From the NCBI GenBank assembly GCA_045628085.1, contig JAZQOZ010000062.1:1-49662 (forward strand): a stretch of 49,662 nt of DNA, read 5' to 3'. This document shows positions 43,171-49,662 of the stretch, piece by piece (positions within the stretch are counted from its first letter, which is position 1; every line of letters begins with the position of its first letter). Origin of the DNA: Firm-04 sp045628085 (GTDB lineage Bacteria; Bacillota; Clostridia; Oscillospirales; Ruminococcaceae). A program made the translations under genes and the position numbers. The notes beneath the pieces were generated by a model. That model saw nothing but the letters and a program-made list of their open reading frames with translations, was not told the origin of the DNA and ran no database searches.

Positions 43171-44235
43171 ATGACTAATTCTGTATCAAAACGCGGCGGT
43201 CTTGCAAACAGACTGCATAAAATGACCGACACCAATCTTCTGATGTCGATTACAATTATCGTCTTTATTCTAATGTATCTCGGCGCGATCATTTTTCTGC
43301 AAAAAGGCTTTCTGAAACCGCAGACACTTTTTAATATCCTGAATTCCAATGCGGCTCTTATCATTCTATCCTGCGGTATGACACTTGTTATGATTACAGG
43401 CGGAATTGATATTTCTGTCGGCGGTGTTGCAGCACTTGTCAGTATGAGCTGTGCCGTATATCTGGATTATCACGGCGGCAGTATTCTGGGTTCGCTCCTG
43501 ATCGCACTTGGAATCGGTCTGGCATTCGGACTGATTCAGGGTTATCTGGTCGCATATCTTGAGATCCAGCCGTTCATTGTGACGCTCGCAGGAATGTTTT
43601 TTGCACGCGGCATGACAACGATCGTCCATACAAATCCGTTTAATGTTCAGAATGAAGCTTTTGTGAAACTGAAGGAAACCCGTATCATTATCCCGTTTCT
43701 CGGCTCTGTCAATAAACACAATGTATATGTAGATGCGTATATTGAGATCGGTGTCATCGTTGCACTGGTTATTGTTGCGGCGCTGTTCGTATTCCTTAAA
43801 TGGGGCAAGACCGGACGCAGTTTCTATGCAGTCGGCGGCAATCGTCAGAGTGCCCTGATGCTCGGCATCAATGTGAAGCGCATCACATTTCTTTCGCACC
43901 TGCTCTGCGGACTGCTTGCAGGAATCGGCGGATTTGTATACTTTATGCACGTTGGATCGGGATCTGCATCGCACGCGATGGGTGCAGAGATGAATGCGAT
44001 CGCATCCTCGATCATCGGCGGAACGATGCTGACAGGCGGTGTCGGCAACATTATCGGTACACTGTTCGGCGTTATGTCGCTTGCTCTGATCCAGACGATC
44101 GTATCTTCTGTCGGACTCGATCAGGCATGGTGGACCGGTATCACGATCGCAGCAATGCTCTGTTTGTTCCTGGTTGTTCAGAGTATCATTATTTCCCGCA
44201 GAAAGAAAGCAAATGCTTCCAGCGCACAGCGCTGA
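43171..44235 (+). CDS. Sugar ABC transporter permease (YjfF-like)
   Basis: A 354-residue second permease of the same family but clearly different in sequence from its neighbour. ALIILSCGMTLVMITGGIDISVGGVAALVSMSCA and GRSFYAVGGNRQSALMLGINVKR are typical. AAGGAGGAG before the ATG at 43171 fixes the start; the earlier open frame from 43081 overlaps the first permease. It completes the importer and is followed after 46 bases by the kinase gene. Confidence 0.9.
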   Translation: MTNSVSKRGGLANRLHKMTDTNLLMSITIIVFILMYLGAIIFLQKGFLKPQTLFNILNSNAALIILSCGMTLVMITGGIDISVGGVAALVSMSCAVYLDYHGGSILGSLLIALGIGLAFGLIQGYLVAYLEIQPFIVTLAGMFFARGMTTIVHTNPFNVQNEAFVKLKETRIIIPFLGSVNKHNVYVDAYIEIGVIVALVIVAALFVFLKWGKTGRSFYAVGGNRQSALMLGINVKRITFLSHLLCGLLAGIGGFVYFMHVGSGSASHAMGAEMNAIASSIIGGTMLTGGVGNIIGTLFGVMSLALIQTIVSSVGLDQAWWTGITIAAMLCLFLVVQSIIISRRKKANASSAQR

Positions 44236-44281
44236 TCCAGACGAAATGACAGACGAATTGAAACCAGAATGAGGTGATAAT

Positions 44282-45880
44282 ATGCAAGTCAGAGAGCAGA
44301 TCGTCAGCGGACGAACTGCGATCGGAATTGAGTTCGGTTCGACGAGAATTAAGGCAGTCCTGATCGGGGAAGATTTTTCACCGATCGCATCCGGTGTTCA
44401 TGACTGGGAAAACCAGCTTGAAAACGGCATCTGGACTTATTCGGATTCCGCGATCCGAAACGGGCTTCGTGCCTGCTTTGCCGATTTGATGCATCAGACG
44501 GAACAGCAGTACGGCGTACAGCTCCGGACAGCCGGAAGTATCGGTATTTCTGCAATGATGCACGGTTATCTTGCATTTGATGCAGATATGAATCTGCTTG
44601 TACCGTTCCGCACATGGCGCAATACGATCACAGCTGATGCATCGCAAAAGCTGACGGACGCTTTTTCATTCAATATTCCGCAGAGATGGAGTATCGCACA
44701 TTTATATCAGGCGATTCTGAATAAAGAACCGCATATCAGCAGTATCCGGCATTTTACAACGCTTGCAGGTTATGTTCACTGGCTTTTGACCGGCAGAAAC
44801 GTACTTGGCATCGGTGATGCATCCGGTATGTTTCCGATTGATCCGGAAACGAGAGCCTATGATACTGAAATGTCTGCAAAGTTCGATGAAATGGTGCAGG
44901 AAAGCGGATTGCAGGCAAAACTCAGCGATCTGCTTCCGGAGATCGTTCCTGCCGGTGAAAATGCAGGTACGCTGACGGAATCAGGAGCAATGCTCCTTGA
45001 TCCAACGGGCACATTTTCCGCCGGTATCGCGTTTTGCGCACCGGAAGGCGATGCACAGACCGGAATGGCGGCAACCAACAGCATCACGCCGCGTACCGGA
45101 AATGTATCGGCAGGTACTTCGATCTTTGCAATGGCAGTTCTGGAAAGAAATTTGCAGGCACTGCACCGTGAAATTGACATTGTGACGACACCGGAAGGCG
45201 CACCGGTCGCAATGGTACACTGTAATAACTGCTCCAGTGATCTTGATGCATGGGTTAAAATGTTCGGCGGACTCCTGAAAGCAGCAGGGGCAGAATATAC
45301 CAAGCCGCAGCTTTATGATCTGCTGTATCAGCTTGCGGCAGCGGGTGAACCGGACTGCGGCGGCATCATCAGCTATAATTATTATTCAGGTGAGGAGATC
45401 ACGCATTTGCAGGCAGGCAAGCCAATGCTCCTGCGCGATCCTGATTCGGCATTTACAATTCAAAATCTGATGCGAAGCCTTGTATATTCGTGCATGGCAA
45501 CGCTGAAGATCGGAATGGACATTCTGAAAGAAGAATCCGTCGGACTTGACCGCATCTATGCGCACGGCGGTCTTTTCAAAACGCCGCTGATCACGCAGCC
45601 GACGCTTGCCGCCGTACTCGGTACAGATGTCACGCTGATGCAGTCGGCAGGAGAAGGCGGCGCTTGGGGCATTGCCCTGCTTGCCGCATATCTGAACAGA
45701 TCCGAACGGCATGAAACGCTTCGGGAATTTTTGCAGAACCGTGTCTTTGCCGATCAGCAGCAGCAGACTGTTTCTCCGAAACAGGCAGATCATGAAGGAT
45801 TATCAGCATATATGAAGCAGTACAGTGCCGGACTTGCCGCGGAGAAAGCCGCAGTTGCACAATCTAACAGAGGTGATTGA
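44282..45880 (+). CDS. FGGY-family carbohydrate kinase, probable L-ribulokinase
   Basis: A 532-residue kinase with AIGIEFGSTRIKAVLIGED (phosphate 1 motif), GSIGISAMMHGYLAFD, the GNVSAGTSIFAMAV region and the FGGY-type DRIYAHGGLFKTPLITQPTLAAVLG with downstream EGGAWGIALLAAYL. It is not a close match to the enterobacterial AraB, but its place between the arabinose importer and araA, two bases before the latter, indicates that it phosphorylates L-ribulose. Some clostridia use such a non-orthologous ribulokinase. GAGGTGAT precedes the ATG. Xylulokinase activity remains an alternative. Confidence 0.8.
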   Translation: MQVREQIVSGRTAIGIEFGSTRIKAVLIGEDFSPIASGVHDWENQLENGIWTYSDSAIRNGLRACFADLMHQTEQQYGVQLRTAGSIGISAMMHGYLAFDADMNLLVPFRTWRNTITADASQKLTDAFSFNIPQRWSIAHLYQAILNKEPHISSIRHFTTLAGYVHWLLTGRNVLGIGDASGMFPIDPETRAYDTEMSAKFDEMVQESGLQAKLSDLLPEIVPAGENAGTLTESGAMLLDPTGTFSAGIAFCAPEGDAQTGMAATNSITPRTGNVSAGTSIFAMAVLERNLQALHREIDIVTTPEGAPVAMVHCNNCSSDLDAWVKMFGGLLKAAGAEYTKPQLYDLLYQLAAAGEPDCGGIISYNYYSGEEITHLQAGKPMLLRDPDSAFTIQNLMRSLVYSCMATLKIGMDILKEESVGLDRIYAHGGLFKTPLITQPTLAAVLGTDVTLMQSAGEGGAWGIALLAAYLNRSERHETLREFLQNRVFADQQQQTVSPKQADHEGLSAYMKQYSAGLAAEKAAVAQSNRGD

Positions 45881-45882
45881 AT

Positions 45883-47319
45883 ATGAAATTTTGGTTTATT
45901 GCTGGTTCACAGGCGATGTACGGTGAAGAAACGCTCCGCCGTGTGGAAGCAGATGCAAAAGAGATCGCAGACGGTCTGAAACTGCCGTTTCCGGTCGAAT
46001 ACAAAATGACAGCAAAGTCGAACGCGGAAATCTGCGGTCTTGTCAAAGAAGCGAATTATGATGCGGACTGCGCAGGCATTATTACGTTCTGCCATACGTT
46101 TTCACCGTCAAAAATGTGGATCAACGGACTTGCAATGCTGCAAAAGCCGTGGCTGCATTTCCATACGCAGTTCAATGAGTCGATCCCGAATGATGAGATC
46201 GACATGGATTACATGAATCTGCATCAGTCCGCACACGGTGACCGTGAGCATGGATTTATCGGTGCGCGTATGCGTATGCCGAGAACGATCGTAGCAGGCT
46301 ACTGGAAAGATCCGGCAGTGCAGGCGAAGATCGCAGACTGGCAGCGTGCAGCGATCGGTGCGCAGTTCAGCCGTGACCTGAAAATTGTCCGTTTTGGTGA
46401 CAATATGCGAGAGGTTGCTGTGACTGAGGGCGACAAGGTTGAAGCACAGATCAAGCTCGGCTGGCAGGTGAATACATGGGCAGTCGGCGATCTGGTCACA
46501 GAAATGAATCAGGTCACGGATACCGAAATTGATGCACTTGTCAGCGAATACAAAGCTGCATACGATATTGCGACCGATGACATGGAAACGATCCGTTATC
46601 AGGCGCGTGAAGAAATTGCGATCGAACGGATCCTTGTTCGTGTCGGAGCAAAGGCGTTTTCCAATACGTTTGAAGATCTTTACGGTATGAAACAGCTCCC
46701 CGGACTGGCAACACAGCATCTGATGTCCAAGGGTTATGGATACGGCGGCGAAGGCGACTGGAAAACAGCCGGTCTGACAGCAATCGTCAAGGCAATGTAT
46801 CCGGACGGTGCAGCCTCTTTCATGGAGGACTACACATACGATTATCCGCACGAACTGATTCTCGGCGCACATATGCTGGAGGTATGTCCGACGATCGCGG
46901 CAGATCGTCCGCGCATTGAGGTGCATCCGCTTGGAATCGGCGGAAAAGAACCGCCTGCCCGTATCGTATTCGAGGGCAAGGCAGGTGCGGCAAAGGTACT
47001 TTCCATGATTGATGCCGGCGGCAGACTGCGTCTGATCGTTCAGGATGTAGAATGTGAAAAACCGTTCCAGTCTATGCCGAATCTGCCGGTCGCACGCACA
47101 ATGTGGAAGCCTGCGCCTGATTTCCTGCGCGGTCTGGAATGCTGGATCCTTGCAGGCGGCGCGCATCATACAGTCCTTTCGTATGATATTTCTGATGATA
47201 CGATCCGTGATTTTGCCCGTATCATGGGCATTGAACTGGTAACGATCAATGCAGATACAACACCTGCTGCACTTGAGCGTGATCTGATGCTTGGAGATGT
47301 CATCTATAACAGAAGATAA
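45883..47319 (+). CDS. araA: L-arabinose isomerase
   Basis: A 478-residue enzyme that converts L-arabinose to L-ribulose with Mn2+. The catalytic segments known from E. coli AraA are all present: SFMEDYTYDY (Glu306 region), ILGAHMLEVCP (Glu333), IEVHPLGIGG (His350) and LAGGAHHTVLS (His450). The ATG at 45883 follows AGAGGTGATTG and lies just after the kinase stop; an in-frame TTG at 45877 is an unlikely start. The following L-ribulose-5-phosphate 4-epimerase gene expected in a complete pathway is absent here. Confidence 0.96.
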   Translation: MKFWFIAGSQAMYGEETLRRVEADAKEIADGLKLPFPVEYKMTAKSNAEICGLVKEANYDADCAGIITFCHTFSPSKMWINGLAMLQKPWLHFHTQFNESIPNDEIDMDYMNLHQSAHGDREHGFIGARMRMPRTIVAGYWKDPAVQAKIADWQRAAIGAQFSRDLKIVRFGDNMREVAVTEGDKVEAQIKLGWQVNTWAVGDLVTEMNQVTDTEIDALVSEYKAAYDIATDDMETIRYQAREEIAIERILVRVGAKAFSNTFEDLYGMKQLPGLATQHLMSKGYGYGGEGDWKTAGLTAIVKAMYPDGAASFMEDYTYDYPHELILGAHMLEVCPTIAADRPRIEVHPLGIGGKEPPARIVFEGKAGAAKVLSMIDAGGRLRLIVQDVECEKPFQSMPNLPVARTMWKPAPDFLRGLECWILAGGAHHTVLSYDISDDTIRDFARIMGIELVTINADTTPAALERDLMLGDVIYNRR

Positions 47320-47356
47320 TTCATCCTCTTTCATGCTGTTCAGCAGTATGAAGCCG

Positions 47357-47390
47357 ACAGCCCTGCGGTTTTGCTTGACCGCAGGGCTGT
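47357..47390 (+). terminator. Terminator of the arabinose operon
   Basis: A perfect 13-bp stem ACAGCCCTGCGGT/ACCGCAGGGCTGT followed by TTGATATTTG, 37 bases after araA. Confidence 0.85.
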
Positions 47391-47404
47391 TTGATATTTG
47401 CTGT

Positions 47405-47680
47405 TCAATAATCACGTATGCTGAATGAGCTTGTGTTTTTCAAAGGGATATCCCGCTCATGAATGGATTCGATTGCCGCCCATTGATTCTTTTCAAGTGC
47501 AGCAAGCATATCTTCAATGTCCTTCGGATCTCCCTCTGCTTCCATTTCAACAGAACCGTCATAGCAATTCCGAACCCAGCCGGAAATGCCGCGGCTTTCT
47601 GCTGCACGGTATGCACGGTAGCGGAATCCGACACCCTGCACATATCCTTCAAATATAAAATGTTTTCTGACTTTTTCCAT
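47405..47680 (-). CDS. acyP: Acylphosphatase
   Basis: A 91-residue protein that hydrolyses acyl phosphates. The conserved GYVQGVGFRYRAYRAAESRG (Arg binding the phosphate) and GWVRNCYDGSVEMEAEGD (catalytic Asn) are intact and the length matches the family. GAGGTC precedes the ATG. It stands alone, converging with araA; 23 bases separate it from the upstream small gene, with which it may be cotranscribed. Confidence 0.95.
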   Translation of the reverse strand: MEKVRKHFIFEGYVQGVGFRYRAYRAAESRGISGWVRNCYDGSVEMEAEGDPKDIEDMLAALEKNQWAAIESIHERDIPLKNTSSFSIRDY

Positions 47681-47703
47681 TTCATTGACCTCTTTCCCTG
47701 AAA

Positions 47704-47997
47704 TCAGGCGTTATCCGTAAGATTCTCATACGCAATTCGGAATCTCGTCTGTCCCATGATGGATTCCACATCATCCGGAAGAACTGTATCGACTTCTGCG
47801 TACAGCGGCATTTCACGAATGACGGAACAGCGGATAAAACCGTCACCGGGGATCATCGGATCGCTGTCTGCGGTGAAAACCGGTAGTTTATCCCGAAAAA
47901 TATGCGTCATGCCGTCATAGTCTGTCAGTATGCATTCGGCAAAACGCGGATAGGATTCGTCTGTGATACAGCGGATCCGGACTTTGATTCCGTACAT
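47704..47997 (-). CDS. Unrecognised 97-residue protein
   Basis: A small, soluble, acidic protein (MYGIKVRIRCITDESYPRF at the start, GDGFIRCSVIREMPLYAEVDTV in the middle) with no motif I recognise and no signal or membrane segment. AAAGGAG before the ATG at 47997 and a good upstream promoter indicate a real gene; the earlier in-frame ATG at 48057 lies in the leader. Alternating strand-like segments suggest a beta-rich fold. It is followed by acyP in the same direction. Confidence 0.75.
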   Translation of the reverse strand: MYGIKVRIRCITDESYPRFAECILTDYDGMTHIFRDKLPVFTADSDPMIPGDGFIRCSVIREMPLYAEVDTVLPDDVESIMGQTRFRIAYENLTDNA

Positions 47998-48062
47998 AAT
48001 GGATGCTCCTTTTTGGTAATTCACGAATATTCCAAATTTTGATATGAAAACCGTCATTTCCT

Positions 48063-48091
48063 ATTATATATGGAAAAATGGAAAAAGTCAA
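48063..48091 (-). promoter_or_regulatory. Promoter of the 97-residue protein gene
   Basis: Minus strand TTGACT (48086-48091), 17-base spacer, TATAAT (48063-48068), about 60 bases upstream of the ATG. Confidence 0.75.
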
Positions 48092-48128
48092 GTATGGTTA
48101 GCCTATGCTAATATTTTGGAAAAGGGGC

Positions 48129-48157
48129 TTGATTTACGGGTGGAAAAGTTGTATAAT
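48129..48157 (+). promoter_or_regulatory. Promoter of the NifU-like / GGGtGRT operon
   Basis: TTGATT (48129-48134), 17-base spacer, TATAAT (48152-48157), leader of about 45 bases. Confidence 0.8.
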
Positions 48158-48208
48158 AGTAGGCAGGTAAGTGAATCGGCTGCCTAAAAACCGAAAGGAG
48201 TTTTCATA

Positions 48209-48901
48209 ATGATTTATTCGCACGAAGTTGAAACAATGTGCCCGATCGCACAGGGCGTTGCTCACGGCGCTGCTCCGATTCCGGAGGAAGCAAAATGGGT
48301 AAAGGCTAAGGAGATCAAGGATATTTCCGGCTTTACACACGGCATTGGCTGGTGCGCACCTGAGCAGGGAACCTGTAAGCTGACGCTGAATGTCAAAGAG
48401 GGCGTTATTCAGGAGGCACTTGTTGAGACGATCGGCTGCTCCGGAATGACACACTCAGCTGCTATGGCTGCTGAAATTCTGCCGGGCAGAACTATTCTCG
48501 AAGCTCTGAATACAGACCTTGTCTGTGACGCTATCAATACGGCAATGAGAGAGCTGTTTCTCCAGATCGTTTACGGTCGTTCGCAGTCTGCTTTCTCTGA
48601 GGACGGTCTTGTGATCGGTGCAGGTCTGGAAGATCTCGGTAAGGGACTTCGTTCCCAGATCGGTACGACCTATGGTACACTCAAGAAAGGTCCGCGTTAT
48701 CTGGAACTGACTGACGGCTATATTACAGGTCTTGCTCTGAACGAGGATGATGAGATCATCGGCTACAAGTTCGTGAACTTCGGCAAGATGATGGACTTCA
48801 TCAAGGCCGGCGACGATGCAAATACTGCATTCCAGAAGGCACAGGGACAGTACGGCAGAGTTGCTGATGCTGTTAAGATCGTTGATCCGAGAAAAGATTA
48901 A
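48209..48901 (+). CDS. NifU-like iron-sulfur cluster scaffold family protein
   Basis: A 230-residue protein whose N-terminal 120 residues resemble the NifU/IscU scaffold: GIGWCAPEQGTCKLTLNVKEG with Cys49 and Cys56, ALVETIGCSGMTHSAAMAAEILPG with Cys77, and LVCDAIN with Cys106. These could hold an Fe-S cluster. The C-terminal half (from about 125) is extra compared with the 130-150 residues of IscU/SufU and has no motif I recognise. AAAGGAG precedes the ATG. The next gene follows 15 bases later and belongs to a family that commonly accompanies it, so the pair likely acts together. Confidence 0.8.
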   Translation: MIYSHEVETMCPIAQGVAHGAAPIPEEAKWVKAKEIKDISGFTHGIGWCAPEQGTCKLTLNVKEGVIQEALVETIGCSGMTHSAAMAAEILPGRTILEALNTDLVCDAINTAMRELFLQIVYGRSQSAFSEDGLVIGAGLEDLGKGLRSQIGTTYGTLKKGPRYLELTDGYITGLALNEDDEIIGYKFVNFGKMMDFIKAGDDANTAFQKAQGQYGRVADAVKIVDPRKD

Positions 48902-48916
48902 GGAGGACTTGTAACA

Positions 48917-49662
48917 ATGGCATTGTTTGAATCTTATGAAAGACGCGAAAAGCAGATCCTCGCTGTCATCAAAGAGTATGGCATCAACTCTATTGAGGAG
49001 TGTGCAGATGTCTGCAAGGAAAAAGGTCTGGATATTTACAAGCTGGTCGAGGGTATTCAGCCGATCTGCTTTGAGAATGCAAAATGGGCTTACACTGTAG
49101 GCTGTGCAATCGCAATCAAGAAGGGCTGTACCAGAGCTGCTGACGCTGCTGCTGCAATCGGCGAAGGTCTTCAGGCATTCTGCATTCCGGGTTCTGTTGC
49201 TGATCAGCGTAAGGTCGGTCTTGGCCACGGCAACCTCGGAAAGATGCTGCTTGAAGAGGATACCGAGTGCTTCGCATTCCTCGCAGGTCACGAGTCCTTT
49301 GCTGCTGCTGAAGGCGCGATCGGTATTGCTGAAAAGGCAAACAAGGTTCGTCAGAAGCCGCTTCGTGTTATCCTGAACGGTCACGGCAAGGACGCTGCAC
49401 AGATCATTGCCAGAATCAACGGCTTCACCTATGTTGAAACCGAGATGAATTATGCAACAGGCGAAGTCAAGGAAGTATTCCGTAAGGCATATTCTGACGG
49501 TCTGCGTGCAAAGGTCAACTGCTACGGCGCAAACGATGTCCGTGAGGGCGTTGCCATCATGTGGAAGGAAAACGTTGACGTTTCCATCACCGGAAACTCT
49601 ACCAACCCGACACGTTTCCAGCATCCGGTCGCAGGTACTTATAAGAAGGAATGCACCGATGC
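48917..49662 (+). CDS. GGGtGRT-family protein (3' end beyond the window)
   Basis: Open from ATG 48917 (AGGAGGACTT 7 bases upstream) through the window end, 248 codons visible. MALFESYERREKQIL at the start, GLGHGNLGKMLLEEDTECFAFLAGHESFAAAEGA and NGHGKDAAQIIARINGF in the middle match a widespread, uncharacterised family named after a GGG-T-GRT motif expected nearer the C-terminus, which is outside the window. It directly follows the NifU-like gene. Function unknown; involvement in Fe-S or another metal cofactor is inferred only from the neighbour. Confidence 0.85.
   Translation, partial: MALFESYERREKQILAVIKEYGINSIEECADVCKEKGLDIYKLVEGIQPICFENAKWAYTVGCAIAIKKGCTRAADAAAAIGEGLQAFCIPGSVADQRKVGLGHGNLGKMLLEEDTECFAFLAGHESFAAAEGAIGIAEKANKVRQKPLRVILNGHGKDAAQIIARINGFTYVETEMNYATGEVKEVFRKAYSDGLRAKVNCYGANDVREGVAIMWKENVDVSITGNSTNPTRFQHPVAGTYKKECTD

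Noticed and set aside
1..49662. tRNA or rRNA genes
   Set aside because: No cloverleaf with a GTTCRA-type T-loop or rRNA core sequence was noticed on either strand by eye.

Overview
The window looks like chromosomal DNA from a fibre-degrading gut Clostridia, most likely a Ruminococcus (inference). The reasons are six secreted carbohydrate-active proteins with dockerin repeats, Firmicutes-type ribosome binding sites (AGGAGG), many sigma-A promoters with exact 17-bp spacers, and an AraR-type (GntR-LacI) regulator. No rRNA, tRNA, CRISPR, phage or transposase gene was seen.

Layout. 1-2671: NAD metabolism (ADP-ribosylglycohydrolase, PnuC, bifunctional NadR), followed by a possible 250-bp MITE-like element. 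3015-3917: AraC regulator whose promoter overlaps a cre/LacI-like palindrome. 4219-6370: two G3E (COG0523) GTPases, one with a long His/Asp-rich stretch and one fused to a TIGR03943-like domain; upstream is a triplicated promoter. 6791-9142: pta and hflX. 9205-10200: an operon of a MIF-type tautomerase and an orotate-phosphoribosyltransferase-like protein.

10337-34115: a large secreted glycan-degrading region holding GH30 (endo-1,6-galactanase-like), GH97, GH127/146 (beta-L-arabinofuranosidase-like), a CBM-dockerin-CE1 esterase, a GH141-like beta-helix enzyme and a very large GH2 beta-galactosidase with two LamG domains, all with dockerins. A lipid-anchored CE1-like esterase and a MacB-type membrane fusion protein/permease pair without an ATPase lie among them. 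34636-37245: a three-gene ABC-2 exporter. 37451-47319: AraR, a receiver-less YesN-like AraC protein, a furanose-type ABC importer (lipoprotein, double ATPase, two different permeases), an FGGY kinase and L-arabinose isomerase. The likely logic is that extracellular dockerin enzymes strip galactose and arabinose from arabinogalactan/pectin side chains, the importer takes up L-arabinose, AraA and the kinase convert it to ribulose-5-phosphate, and AraR controls several promoters. AraR-box-like palindromes are visible upstream of the GH30, araR and importer genes. L-ribulose-5-phosphate 4-epimerase (AraD) is not in the window.

47405-49662: acylphosphatase, an unrecognised 97-residue protein, and a NifU-like scaffold protein followed by a GGGtGRT-family protein that runs off the window end. 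All domain names come from recognising motifs by eye; no database search was possible.
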